64,000 nucleotides of DNA from Dactylis glomerata (lineage: Eukaryota > Streptophyta > Magnoliopsida > Poales > Poaceae): contig QXEO01000235.1 in the NCBI GenBank assembly GCA_007115705.1, positions 3,257,888-3,321,887 of the forward strand, read 5' to 3'. A program made the translations under genes and the position numbers. The notes under the pieces are model-generated. The model was not told where the DNA came from, made no database searches, and worked only from the letters and a program-made list of their open reading frames with translations. Below, piece by piece: positions 11,302-23,178 of the stretch. The stretch's first letter is position 1. Every line of letters starts with the position of its first letter.

Positions 11302-12458
11302 GCCGATGATACACTCATCTATATATCATATTTTGTTGGTACTTTATATATCTATGCTTTGCTTTCTTTTCTTTGTTGTTCTTGTTCTTATTTCTACTTT
11401 CCAAAACACAAAAAGACCAAAAATATTTCCTTTGTTTCTCTTTGTTTGCCTCTTTAGTTTTCTAGCCTTGGTTTGCTTTACTTCCTATTTTCGGTTTGAT
11501 ATTTGAAAAATTCAAAAATATTTTGCTTTGTTTGCTATTTCCTTCCGTTCTTGTTTCAAAATTTGAAAACCCAAAAATATTTGTTGTTCTTCTTTGGTTC
11601 TGTAAAGTTTGTTTCAGAATTCGGTCTCCCGTTACTCCATTGGAGCTTGGTATTCATTTCATATTATTCAAGCCACACAAGTGAAAGGCAATAATGACGA
11701 CATATGACAATTCGAGATGTGGTAAGAGGCTGGTATGAACTCTATTTGTTTTCATTTTTTTACATATACTCATCTATGTGGACATGCTTAGTCTGTTCAT
11801 GTAAGGTATATGTTATCTAATGGATGCTTTGTAGTTCTTGCTCTCATATGATTAGTTTCAATTTACTAATAGTTTGTAGCATGTCATGTAGACGCTTGCT
11901 TGCATTGTTTTATTCATAATATGGTATGACATTGTGGTATTCTCCTCTAAAAGTTTCATTTGAATCGACTTGGCACATGCTCAAGCATGCATTTGACTGA
12001 ACAAAAAGTCAATTAAGCCTCGATGATTTGCTTTGCCTCAGAGTTCTTGTATCATTTTTATGCCTATATTAATTTTGTTTTGTCGCAAGCATGATTATGA
12101 CAGTTATTGCTCTCTCGATTGTCGCGTCCCAGTCTTTTGCTAGCCTTCACTTGTACTGAGAGGGAATACTTCTCGTGCATCCAACTCCTGAAAACCAAGT
12201 AACCCCAAAGAGTCCACTATAATATGCATGGTATTTCAAAGCCATTCCAAGTAAATTTTCATGTGCTACCTTTCAAAACTGTCAAATACTTCTCATTTTG
12301 TGCCACTGTTTTTAGCTCATGAGGACGTAGTGGTAGGAATTGTTATCTTCCATATTAAATTAAGCACCCCTCGACTTGCATGCTTCATCTGCTCGTCATT
12401 AATTTTGCAAGGGAGCTGGTCAGACCATTGCAATCTAAATCTAAAAAAATGAAAAAAT

Positions 12459-12548
12459 GGCACTCCTCCATGGTATCTGAAAGTTGGTGGGCACCCGATG
12501 GAATCGGTTAGCCATGGTTTGAGAAAGGAAAAGGTGGGGAGGAGTGCC
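12459..12548 (+). repeat. Conserved hairpin in A1 3' noncoding region
   Basis: Ends are a perfect 11-bp inverted repeat, GGCACTCCTCC and GGAGGAGTGCC. Inside is a small CCGAT-GGA-ATCGG hairpin. The counterpart in M is at 57295-57383. Confidence 0.75.
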
Positions 12549-12553
12549 AAAGC

Positions 12554-12564
12554 TTTATAAAAAG
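12554..12564 (+). promoter_or_regulatory. TATA-like box after the A1 hairpin
   Basis: TTTATAAAAAG lies six bases after the hairpin, flanked by GTGCCAA and AGCACC. The same arrangement is kept in M (CTTTTATAAAGC on the plus strand near 57280). Whether it drives a transcript is unknown. Confidence 0.35.
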
Positions 12565-13228
12565 AGCACCAATGTGCCAAATTTTCAAAGAACTCGGAAC
12601 CGCTCTCACTTGTTTAGTATGCAAGATATCAAGTACCCATTGCCAGTCATTGACATGAAACAACCACCTCTCAAAATAAATTTTTATCTCAGTTTTACAA
12701 ATGAAAAGCTCTAGCACATGTTAAATCACTGCTTCACTCTACGAAGGGCCTTTCTTTTACTTTTATGTTGAGTCTTTGTCTTCTAACTTTAAGCACTTTC
12801 TTGAGATCATAGCTGTTATTCTTAGTGTAATGTGCTTGTCCTAGAACACGGTTAATTGTGGTATAACTTTGATGCTTGTATCTTTGATATTTTTACTTGT
12901 AGTCTTCCCTTGAACTTCAGAGGTGCCTCAGCATTTATGTTTCGCTCCACAAATAAAGGAAAGCGGGATACCACTCTTCCATATCATTTAATGAACATTA
13001 CAATCTTGTAGCTTCTTATGTTCATGTTGCTTGTTATTAGTGCATTGGCACTCTTTCATAGCTTGCTTGACTATGAGGTAACATTAGTTGCATATTTCTT
13101 ATTATGAATTGCCTAAGTACTTGATCATATAGTGAGAATATATACATCTTATGAAGCAAATGTGTTCGTGAAAATTTCTTTTATCGCTCTTAGTTGTTAA
13201 CTGAATTGCTTGAGGACAAGCAAATAGC

Positions 13229-13243
13229 TAAGCTTGGGGGAGT
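13229..13243 (+). other. A1 polypurine tract
   Basis: TAAGCTTGGGGGAGT directly before the LTR TGATACGTCC. Plus-strand DNA synthesis primer site. Confidence 0.8.
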
Positions 13244-14411
13244 TGATACGTCCAAAACGTATCTACTTTCCCGAGAACTTTTGCTATGTTTCTCCTCTAA
13301 TTTGTGTGTTTTGAATACAACTAAGACAGACTAACACTGTTTTCAGCAGAATTGCCCTGGTGTCTTGTTTTTGTGCATAAATCCAACTTTCAGGAAAAAT
13401 CCCGGAAAATACTGCAAAATTCCTATTTTACCAGAAGACCCATGGAGCCAGAAGACGAGACGGAGAGGGGCTGGGAGGCAGGCTCACCACCTGGTGGCGC
13501 GGCCCAGGCCTGGCCGCGCCGGGGGGTGGTGAGGCCACCCGAGCTGCCTCCTCGAGCCCTCCTTTCGCCTACATATACCCTTCGACCTAAAACTATCGGG
13601 GGTTCGGTGTTTTTCCCAGATAGACTTCCGCTGCGCCGCCTCCTTGTTAGTGCTTATGACATTGTTGTAACTTGTTGTGCTTAATGCTTGTCACTTTGGG
13701 CCCGAGTGCCATGATCTCAGATCTAAACTTGTTATTGTTTTATGATGATACTTGTTGTTTATGATCTTATCTGCAAGTTGTTTACACATATCGTTGTCCG
13801 GAACCCGAGGCCCCAAAGTGACAGCAATTTGGATAACCAGAGGGGATGGCTGTGATGTGAGGATCACATGTGTTCACCGAGTGTTAATGCTTTGCTCCGG
13901 TACTTTATTAAAAGGAGTACCTTAATTACCAGTAGTTTCCCTTGAGGCCCCGCTACAAACGGGCTGGTAGGACAGAAGATGTCGTGCAAGTTTCTCATTG
14001 CGAGTACGTACGACTATTTACGGAACACATGCCTATGGTTGTTTAGTACTAGGATGCTTTATCATTATTTATCTGCAATTGCCCATGTCTCACTGATTTC
14101 ATGAATTATCTTATCCATGCAACTCCCGTTCATCCATCCCTATGCCTACAGTATTTAATACTACTGTTTACTATTGCTATTATTACTGTCTTTACTTTAT
14201 TATTGTTGCTACTATTTTACTACTATCACCACTATAAAACTGTTGCTACTGATAAACTGTTGTGAGCAAGTCTGTTTCTAGGTGCAGCTGAATTGACAAC
14301 TCATCTGTTAAGGCTTATAAATATTCTTTGGCTCCCCTTGTGTCGAATCAATAAATTTGGGTTTTACTTCCCTCGAAGACTGTTGCGATCCCCTATACTT
14401 GTGGGTCATCA
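13244..14411 (+). mobile_element. A1 3' LTR, 1168 bp
   Basis: Starts TGATACGTCCAAAACG and ends GTGGGTCATCA. A TATA-like CTACATATACCC lies near 13570. The following five bases (GTGCA) would be the TSD; the partner is outside the window. It is inserted into element F. Confidence 0.82.
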
Positions 14412-15101
14412 GTGCACCCGATGACAACGGATAACGTTGAGTAAAAATCAAAAGTATAATCGACTACCTTTGTCGACGACAATCTTCGACTACATTGTCG
14501 ACAAAATGACATCGATTACTCCCATCGGGAGTTATTCACGATTATTTGAAGGAAGAACAACCCGAAGATTTTGCACATTTCAACAGTCAAACAAGTCTTA
14601 CAACAAGAAGTTAAATGATTCTCAGGCTAAGTTATCGCGATAAAGCTTGAATGTCGTGGTCATAAAAAGTCACAAAGGTAAGACCCTAGGATCTGTCCTG
14701 TGTGGCCTAGTATACGCACCTGAATGCACTCTGCTAGTAACTTTCCGTGTCTATGACGCGAAGAAAATTCTGGTGGACGCACTGGGTACCATGAGAACTA
14801 CTGGAACTCTTTCTTTGTAAGTCCTAAATGCAGCAGAAGAAGGGGTTAGACCAGGTCCCAGACTCAAGTCCAAGGGGCTTGAGTTTGAAGTAGGTGACAA
14901 GTATCTGCTCCGGCAGTTAACTGGCCTCTTGATTCGTCAGAGCTGTCAAGCTTGTTAACCAAAACCCCTTGCAAGATAATATAATGACAGTTGTCTAATT
15001 GAGTACAGGGAGAAGAAGAAGTTGAAGATTGACCAAGTCGAAGATATGAAGATTTGAGATTCAACATGAATCTACAATTCTAGTAGAATCTCGGGGGCTA
15101 C
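14412..15101 (+). mobile_element. F: internal remnant of a short-LTR gypsy-like element
   Basis: Noncoding or degraded DNA ending in the polypurine-like CTCGGGGGCTAC directly before an LTR starting TGACAAGGG. A CGGGGGCTA-type tract is typical of Tat-type elements in grasses. No intact ORF or domain seen; probably a truncated or non-autonomous copy interrupted by A1. Confidence 0.5.
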
Positions 15102-15436
15102 TGACAAGGGTATAGATAATAGAGCCCGTTACTTGTGTACCCCTGAGGCCCGTTAAGCTAGGCCCAAGTGTAATCATAGTCAAAGTACGATTCCATGTCG
15201 TATACAAATATTGTAATACGTATCGGACCCGACCGGTTCCTTGAGACCTAGCCTACTATATCTAGGGGCCAGGAGAGTCCGGTCAGGGAAAGATTGAGAG
15301 TAAGCCAAGTTGACCACAACATTTATTCTCGATACATGCCTTGTTTGACTGATCTTTACCTTCGAGTTCATCTGACACCCTGTTACCCCGATCCTAAGTC
15401 CTTCATCTTGGACATTTGTCGAGTTAACCCTCGTCA
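15102..15436 (+). mobile_element. F 3' LTR, 335 bp
   Basis: Starts TGACAAGGGT and ends ACCCTCGTCA, imperfect terminal inverted repeats (one mismatch in ten). Preceded by the polypurine tract. A TATA-like CTACTATATCTAGG lies near 15253. The candidate TSD after it is CTGTT. Confidence 0.65.
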
Positions 15437-16318
15437 CTGTTGGAATTATTTTTGGCTACTAAAGTGATATTCTTTCTGTCATACTTTTGTCTGAAGTATC
15501 TCCTAGATTTAACTAGGTCATCTAGCTGGCCTACTTGTTTGGTTTACTGCAGCAAATGTTCAGTTTTTATACTTTGAATTTCCTCTGGTTTTCTTCTATT
15601 TATTTGGATTTTATCCTTCCCCTAGCTTATTAAGTTTAGAACCAGTTTCTGAACTTAATCCAATGGATTCCAAATAAAAAGGTTGGCCCTAGGCCTAACC
15701 AACATTTTAAATCTAACCAAAATCTCTCCCAATGTCTCTGTTTGCAGGTTATACAAGAAGATAAGAAGAAGAAGAAGATCAAGTGTAGATAGGTTTAGGT
15801 GTAGTCTAGGTTATCTTCTTTTCTTTTTATTTTTAGTTTTTTGTAATCTGACCACAAGGTGGTATGTAAATGTACACATGTATGATTCTATTCAATAAAG
15901 TTTCTTTTTATCTATCATATGCAACTTGTTTCACATATTTCTGATTTTTTTTTTCAATTGTTATGAATATTTGATTTTGGCCCCAATTGTTCATTTATGA
16001 ATAATTTTAAATCCAAAATTTTGAATTTGCACACAAACAAAAATCTTAATGATCAATGTGATGTTATGAAGTTATAAACTTCTTTTAGGTGCTGTGTGTT
16101 GATAGAATTTTTATCCCACATATTTTGCTAAGTTCAAATATTTCAAATTTGAAATTTGATTCAAATTCTAGAGTTTAAATAGGACCTCTAGTCAAACTTC
16201 ACACTTTGAACCTTAACAAAACAAGTTTTTGAAAATCCACCTTTTTAAAGGATTGAAATGCAAATCACATATTTAAAACTACCCCTTCCCCAAATCCTAT
16301 ATGTCGGCATGTTACACA
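15437..16318. other. LTR-like remnant of unclear orientation
   Basis: The right end on the minus strand reads TGTAACATGCCGAC, like starts of the long gypsy LTRs here. The left end on the minus strand would be AATTCCAACA. The flanks (GTCAC, CACAG) do not match, so no TSD. On the plus strand a TTTGCAG, a purine-rich stretch and an AATAAA (15893) look like a transcribed, polyadenylated end. No ORF is supported. Confidence 0.35.
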
Positions 16319-16895
16319 CAGTTACAAGCAGGCTCTTAGCAAAATAGGATAATGCAACACATTCTGTAAAAGTGCAAAAAGGATCTCAGAAAAAATCTAG
16401 AACATGATCAAGTCCTTGAGCTCTCCTCCATGCTTCCGACGAAATCGCTGCGCACCGCCCACCGCACCACCACCGGGGAATGCAACCACTTGGGGTGAGG
16501 CAGCGAGAGAGATGCCTGTACGATAGATCGAAGCAGCGGGAGCTGGTGCCCTACACCCTTTTGGTCCGAATGGGGAGACGGAACACGCCGCCGCATGCCG
16601 CTGGAGAGAAGCTCCCTAGAACACGAACCAGACGCCGCACGAACATCCTCATCAGCTGTCACTGCCTCCACCATGGAGCTAGATCGAGACGAGAAGGAAG
16701 AAGATGACAACACCACGGACAGCGCTGGCCCAAGAAGCATAGAAGAGGGTGTCGTCGCGCTCGAGCTCTCCCCTCGCCTCCACTGCCAGCTGGAAAAGAA
16801 GAGAAACAACAACAGCACTGCACCACCTCGCTCCCTCGCCACCATGCCCAGACAAGAGAAATAGAGCAGCTGCAGATCTAGAGCTCCAAGGCCAG
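16319..16895. other. Unassigned GC-rich segment
   Basis: No recognisable domain on either strand. A 167-codon minus-strand ORF (16408-16911) is low-complexity (S, L, V, R) and runs into the E LTR, so I do not call it a gene. Could be LTR leader or captured exon-like DNA. Confidence 0.3.
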
Positions 16896-17396
16896 CTCCT
16901 AATAGCTGCATAATCCACCATCTATACCTTAAGTTTAAATCTCACATTTGTCATGAAAATGATAAACTATCTCTCTATCCTTCTCCATTAATTCCTAATT
17001 ACCACCAATCGTGGAAATCTTCTCTTTAAATGTTTGCTTTTAGGAATACACCTTTTTAGGACAAAATCAAGGCGAATTAATAAAGAATTATGAGTTTCCA
17101 ATACTCCCAAGTCAAAGGGCTCGCGTAGCTGACTTCCATAGAGTTTAACGGGCAGCCATACGGGCAGGATCCACCCGTATTTGCGCCCGTATCGGTGTGC
17201 ACCGCCTTCACCATGTTAAACCTAGCGACTTTCGTGAAGGAGCCTCTATATAAATCAACCCCCAGGCGCCACAAACGAAGAGACGGAGCGGCAGAGGAGA
17301 TACAGGGATCACCTCACCAAGGAGAAGGAGTCCAGCCGCCGTCGCCATCGCCATCCATTTATCCACCTCATAGCCATAGCCATCTACTTGTAATCT
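16896..17396 (+). mobile_element. E 5' LTR, portion matching the second LTR
   Basis: Aligns with 19287-19611 plus 54875-55035 with moderate divergence, including a shared GTCATGAAAATGATAAA segment and a shared TATATAAA (17247-17254). The first few bases (expected TGTTCATAG) are eroded. The LTR continues past 17396, but its 3' end could not be fixed and no PBS was found. Confidence 0.65.
17247..17254 (+). promoter_or_regulatory. E LTR TATA box
   Basis: TATATAAA after CCTC, conserved in the second LTR copy near 54899-54906. Confidence 0.55.
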
Positions 17397-19271
17397 CAAT
17401 CTCCACGATTGGCAATATTCTAAGGATATTTGACATTACTATTGAATCAATCTATACGATGTTTTTTATCTTTGATCTCGTTATGAGTGAGTAGTCCTCA
17501 CGGACAACGGGCTCGGTGATGCCTCGCAGCGATTATGTGTATGATCTAATCTATATGGGGATATTGTGTAGAGTACGAATGTGTTATTTGACTTGTTTAT
17601 CATCTTGTTGCCTCGATCCAAAGACTTGATAGGTACCCAAGATCCAAGGATTGATCAAGGTAATTAGGAGATATGAGTGGTGATTCACCCTCTAGATGAA
17701 ATCCCAGTGACAGAAGGGGTAGTAGATTAGAGGATCTGAGATCCACTTGGGATCACGGCAATGTCACAAGTCCTAATACTTTAGTCTTTTACTGCTATCT
17801 TAGACCGGGCTGATGCGGGATAGTAGTAGGAATAGCTAGTCTACTAGCGGATGTAGCTTAGTAAAACTAGTAGATTTTATGAATGTGTCGCCCACAATAT
17901 TTAACACTATTTAGCACTTAATTCATATTATGCTTATTATTACCTTTGCCCCTTTTATGCATGCACATGTAGGTGGATCTTATGCCCATGGCCTACTCTC
18001 CATCCATCGACACACAAAACAATATAGTAACAGTCTGAGACACGACCAAACTAACAAGTGCTCGCCAAATAACATAATCTTTAGAACCAATCAATAGCTT
18101 CCCCAATTTCGATATTTTTCCTTTTCATTTGTTTTGTTTGAAGGTTTTAATAACTTTGCTTTATTGCCAATTTTCTTTTCCTTATATCCCAATCCTAAAA
18201 ATGCCAAAAATATTGTTCCTTTTATCATTCGGTTTTAAGAGGCTCTGATTCCTCTAAATGATTTATTTGAAAGAGAGGATCTTCTTCTTGAGTTTTTAAG
18301 AAAAATATCATACAGAAGATGAATGTGGAAATATCTATGAGAGGTATGTCCTATGTCTCCCACTTTTAATATTTGGATGTCTATTAAAGCTAGTAGTGTT
18401 GTTGAAACTATTTTGCTAGTGGGAGTAATTCTTGATAGTTAGAGTAAAGCTTTTATATGCATCAGTACTTTGATTAAGTAAGGTTTTACTCTAGTTCTTT
18501 TAGCTAACCGAGTTTGCCTCGGAAATAATATTGCCAAACAACATGAATAAGAAAAAGTCTGAAAATTAAGACTTGAGTGAGTTTAATTGTCTAGGAAGTA
18601 TAACCCTTGAATTTGTTCAACACCATAGCTGTTTTGATTGACTTGATAACACTCTTCAAAGTATATTGTTGAAAAATATAATGTCTAGAGGTGATAGAGA
18701 GCATGCCTAAAATCCTGACTTGTTGGTTAAAGTATAATATTGCTTTATTTGTGTCTGCAACACTGTCGCACTCCATGGTATGCCGACTACTCATCTGGCT
18801 TATGAACGAACCGAAGGAGGAAACTCATGGATTTCAGCTATGAGCTGCATAACATCTGTAGCACACAATTGCTAACGATGAAAATACTGGCTATTATGGG
18901 TCTGCGTACAAAGTATTGGGTGCTATGTTCCTCTGACAAAACGTGCAATCAGTGTGCGCCCAACATCTGCACAGTCTGATCAAACTCACTAAAATTTTGG
19001 GCATATTCTCGTTACTAAAAGACTGAAAATTCTAAAGGCAAGCATTGAAAAGAAGTATTAGAAAATCCATGATTTACTAATGTGGTTGTATTGTCTTGAC
19101 TTATTGAAACCTGTAATGTATTCTTGCCATCACTCTACCTATACTAGCTTTTAGATTGATGAAGTGATAATGCATGAGACTAACAATTGTAAGTGATCTT
19201 GTTTTCTTGTTATATCGATTTAAACATCAAGTTCCTTATGATCTTTAGTTTATTACTCGAGGACGAGCAGG
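17397..19271 (+). mobile_element. E: rest of 5' LTR and noncoding internal region
   Basis: AT-rich; no gag or pol signature on either strand. The right half resembles the 3' noncoding region of Athila-type elements and leads into a polypurine tract, so E seems to have lost its coding region or to be non-autonomous. Confidence 0.5.
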
Positions 19272-19286
19272 GTTTAAGCTTGGGGA
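19272..19286 (+). other. E polypurine tract
   Basis: GTTTAAGCTTGGGGA directly before TGTTCATAG, after CTCGAGGACGAGCAG. The same tract type is seen in M. Confidence 0.65.
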
Positions 19287-19611
19287 TGTTCATAGCTACA
19301 TAATCTAGCAACTATAACTTAATTTTAAATCTCATATTTGTCATGAAAATGATAAAATATCTCTCTATCCTTTGCCATTAATGCCTAATTACCACCAAGT
19401 GTGGATATTTTCTCTTTAAATATTTTATTTCAGGAATACACCTTTTTAGGACAAAATTTGGGCGAATCAATAAAGAATTATGAGTTTCCTATACTCCCAA
19501 GTCAAAGGGCTCGCGTAACTAACTTCTAGAGAGTTTAACGGGTAGCCATACGGGTAGGACCCACCCGTATAGGCGCCTGTATCGATGTCCACCGCCTTCT
19601 CCACGTCAAAC
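19287..19611 (+). mobile_element. E 3' LTR, left part, split by O
   Basis: Starts TGTTCATAGC and continues to the O insertion. It resumes at 54875 with sequence that matches the first E LTR. Confidence 0.72.
19607..19611. repeat. Left target-site duplication of O (CAAAC)
   Basis: Five bases before TGTAACATCCC, identical to 54870-54874 after the other LTR. Confidence 0.93.
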
Positions 19612-20475
19612 TGTAACATCCCAAGATTTTATCAAATTTTGGGGGAAAATTTTTGTTTTTATTTTGCTTGTGTTGATTGAAAATTCACTAAGATTTAAAA
19701 CTTTTTGAGTCTATTTGAAAGCTTTGTTTGAAAACTATTTAAAATCCTCTATTTATTTCTTGAAGAACTTCTTTGAGAAAGAACAAGTATCAAAATGTTA
19801 TTTTCATTCTTCTTTATTCAAACCTATGCAAGCTTGCTTGCAAAGGAATGTGTCCCAAAGGTGTTTCATATTTACTAAAGTTTGCCCTTCAAAACCTTGC
19901 ATGAGTGTAATTTTCAAAATGATAGTTTATAAAGTATTTTCACTAATTCCAAAAAAGGGAGATTTACTTATCAAACCCTAATCCATATTTTATGTGTGCA
20001 AATAAGTCCCCTTGTTGGGATCATAATGTTTTGTTGAAAACATCTTTTATTGTGAAAACTAGTTCTCTTGCTGTGTTAAAGCATAGTGCTGAATTTTAGA
20101 ATTTTTTTGAAAATGGTTTGAATTGATTTGGATGAATTTTGCAAAAGTTATGAATTAAATAGGAAAACAGAAATAGAAAAGAAGAAAATAAAATAAAAAT
20201 AGAAAAAGGCCGCGGGGCAACGTTCTGGCCCAGGGGCAGAAACGGCCCACGGCCCACCCGGCACCAAACCCGAAGGGGTATCCCCTCTCCCTCGTTCCCC
20301 CGCCGATAGGAGGGCCCCGCTCGTCAGGACCTCTTCTCCCGCTGACAGACCGGACCCACCGGTCAGGCTTCTTCCTCCCTGGACCGGAGATCACGCCCGG
20401 AGACCGTTTCCTCCCCGATTAATTCCCCCTTCAATTCCCTTCACTACCCGCTTAATTCGATGCCTCGGCCGTGCC

Positions 20476-20482
20476 TATAAGT
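20476..20482 (+). promoter_or_regulatory. O 5' LTR TATA box
   Basis: GCCTATAAGTAGCC, then a C/T-rich stretch. Conserved in the 3' LTR at 50926. Confidence 0.65.
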
Positions 20483-22718
20483 AGCCCCATCTCTCCTCAC
20501 CATTTCCCCCTTCCCTCCTCTGCACATCATGCCGCCAGGCCGCCGAATTAGCTCGCCGGACTTCCGCCTTCCCGCGGCCAACCGAGCTCGATTCCGTCGA
20601 CAACAGTGAGCCAGAGACTCTCTCCCCTTCTAACCTCTCTGGCTTTCTACGGCGCTACTCCCTGACCCTTTTCACTTGCCTCAATCGCCATAGATCGGCG
20701 TGCTCCACGGTCACCCGAAGCCACCGCAGCGCCGCCGCGCTCCAGCCGATTTCCTCTCCTTCCACGGGAAGCAATCGAGGGCGCGGTTCATATTCCCGAG
20801 ACCGCCTTGACGCGCTAAAGCTCGTCGTGATAACGCCGCCACCCAGAACTCACCGGAAGCTCGCCGGAGTTCGACCTCTGGTCGCACATCGCCGGAGACA
20901 CGCCGGAACCCTAGCTTCAACCGATGAGCACCTCTCCATTTTAATCCTGGCCGTCCAAACAAGATCCAGTGGATCTGATAGATCCACTTAAGTGGAAGGG
21001 TACCTGTTAATCTCGTGCATCCAATCTTCTTTAGATCCAACGCTCCACGATGGTGATCCTCCCGAACCGGTTCCTAGCAATCACAGAGCGCCACGTGGCA
21101 GCCTCCGGCTTAAACAGAAATTCGAATTAGGAATTGAATTCAGATTTGATCCAAATCTTCAGAAAATCATATCTTTTGATCTGTAATTCGAAAAATAGCA
21201 AATAATATACCGTTGGAATCCTTGGGACTAGTAGAATCCAGTGGTACAATAATATCTTATATTTTATGGGTTCAATTTGAAACTATTTTCAAATTGGAAT
21301 CAAACCTTCTGTTAGCTTGCTAAATTCATATCCTTAGTTCTGTCCATCCAAAAATTACAAATTTGTAGTCTTTGGAATCCTCTGATCATGTAGAACATCA
21401 TAGGATTAATAAAATCCAAATTTGATACGTGCACACACTTTGTGCATTCAAATCTATGCAAATCACTAATTTGACCATATCTTGAGTTCTAAAATTTATT
21501 TTAGAATGAATCCAATTGCTGTAGCTTTGTTTTACTGCAAGCCATCCAGTAGCATCACTCCCATAATTTATTGAAACACTTCACTATTATTCAAATTCTA
21601 ATATGAGGATTTGAGTAATTTCTACTATAAGGTTAAAACTAATTCTTTTAGCAATGTTCCTTTCAACTTTAGTGAATCCTATATTCATACCTAGTCATCA
21701 ATATTGTCTAAACAACATCTCGGTCAAGATCATATCTACTTAGACCTATCTTGTCTAGTTCACACATATTCAAATTACAATTGTGTTGTTTGAGTAAAGA
21801 GTGATACATCTCAATCATAGATTCTATTCTTGCTATGTTGATCTAATCAACATTATAGAACCTATCCAATACTCCATGTACCCAATCGGAACCTTAAACC
21901 ATAATCTCAAATGTTATCTACCCCTACTCTATCCTCTGTCCACTTGATCCTGATCTCATGTATAGAACTATTCAATTAACAAACGAGTTAATTGAGTAAA
22001 ATCAATATATCACAAACCCCTACCCAAGCCTATGTGTAACTTATACCAATGAATAAGTGTTGTCACACTTTATTCAGTAATGTTTTGTTGCACTATTGTA
22101 TACTCATGTGAATCCATCCACATGAGTCATCTCTAAACTCTACCTTGCTTATGCTAAGCACAAGATTTATATCACTACATTGTGCCTTGGAGGACCAATC
22201 CTTTCCAATCATTTGATATTGCCACTCGAGTTCTCAAAATCCATATCTCACAATCCACAATTCTTTTGCCATATCTCTCTTATCACCGTATCTTAATAAA
22301 TCTAAAATGTAAAACAAACCCTTTTCATTTGTTTGTCTTGTTGTTTATGTTTGGATTGTATAGTGTGTTTATTTGTGTGCAATATTTCCTGTTAGATTGT
22401 GAAGGGGAGCTGAACTCCAAGTGTGATTGCTGTGAGTGTGCTGGTTGTTTCCAAGGCAAGTGACACACATTCTTCTACCTATTTTTACTACTGCATTAGT
22501 GTTTTTCAGTAGTATGCATGATAGGTTGTTTTCAAAGAAGTTTATGAAATTCTTAGAACCTAGTAGTGTGTAGCCATCCTTTAAACCCCACTTGATAGGA
22601 TTGCAAATTTACTTTGGAAAGTGATGCCATGCTTTATTGGTGATTTGCTCTGAAAATTAAACTACAACTTCAATGAACTACCTGGGTGGATTGGTGTGGC
22701 TTTGGGTGTGTTGGGTGT

Positions 22719-22779
22719 CTACTTAGGAGTCACATATCTTGGAAGTGAAAACCATGGTATGTGTTAGTGGCCTAAGTAG
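22719..22779 (+). repeat. Perfect 9-bp inverted repeat upstream of the array
   Basis: CTACTTAGG and CCTAAGTAG enclose a divergent copy of the array core (GAAGTGAAAACCATGGTATGTG). This may be the ancestral form of the 97-bp unit and can fold as a hairpin. Also present in the 3' LTR near 53170-53230. Confidence 0.65.
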
Positions 22780-23030
22780 TACACTTGTGGTTTGCCACCC
22801 AGGAACAAAGAGGTTACTATGTCTTCCATGCTTAGTGTACTTCCAGTGCAGCCTTATGACATTATGGGCTCTGTCTTGACTGATTAGATGTGGGAGTGTA
22901 ACTTGTCGGCAAGAAGTGGTGGTAGTTGAATTGTAGGTTGGGAACGGAGCTTGCCAAGTTAGTTGCCCTCTCCTTCTAAAAGGTCTCGTTTCATTTTATG
23001 TATGGGCATAAAATGAATCGTAAGGTGAAA

Positions 23031-23091
23031 GTGCACAACCCCTGCAGGGTGTCAAAACTAATCGATTAGCCGTGTCCCCGGTTATGGACAA
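23031..23091 (+). promoter_or_regulatory. Shared gypsy LTR motif, O 5' LTR copy
   Basis: GTGCACAACCCCTGCAGGGT, then an AAACTAATCGA spacer, then TTAGCCGTGTCCCCGGTTAT followed by GGAC. Confidence 0.6.
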
Positions 23092-23178
23092 CTTGAGTCT
23101 CTAGACATGGAATGTACGGAAGAATCTCATCATCTTTTTGAAATAATTAAAATTTGTGTAGAAAGTGGAGAAGCCTCA

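Larger units (their letters stand above)
11302..13228 (+). other. A1 3' noncoding region
   Basis: AT-rich, no supported gene. It contains a large inverted-repeat hairpin (12459-12548) followed by a TATA-like TTTATAAAAA. Both are conserved in the reverse orientation in element M. Confidence 0.7.
10093..14411 (+). mobile_element. A1: 3' part of an Athila-type Ty3/gypsy element
   Basis: Plus strand: a 3' ORF, a polypurine-like tract, about 1.9 kb of noncoding DNA, the polypurine tract AGCTTGGGGGAG and an LTR starting TGATACGTCC. LTR start, tract and the 3' ORF match the Athila-type elements common in Triticeae. The 5' part (LTR, gag, pol) lies beyond G1 outside the window; G1 apparently inserted in or next to the 3' ORF. 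Confidence 0.82.

Noticed and set aside
12508..12717. Antisense ORF in A1 that resembles a plus-strand ORF in M (57144-57440)
   Set aside because: The first 20 or so residues agree, but the frames then diverge through indels, so conservation is of DNA rather than protein.
15438..15705. TGTTGG...CCAACA pair suggesting a small LTR
   Set aside because: Only 6-bp termini, no TSD, and no other LTR features; likely chance.
16408..16911. 167-codon minus-strand ORF
   Set aside because: Low-complexity S/L/V/R composition, GC-rich DNA, extends into the E LTR, no domain.
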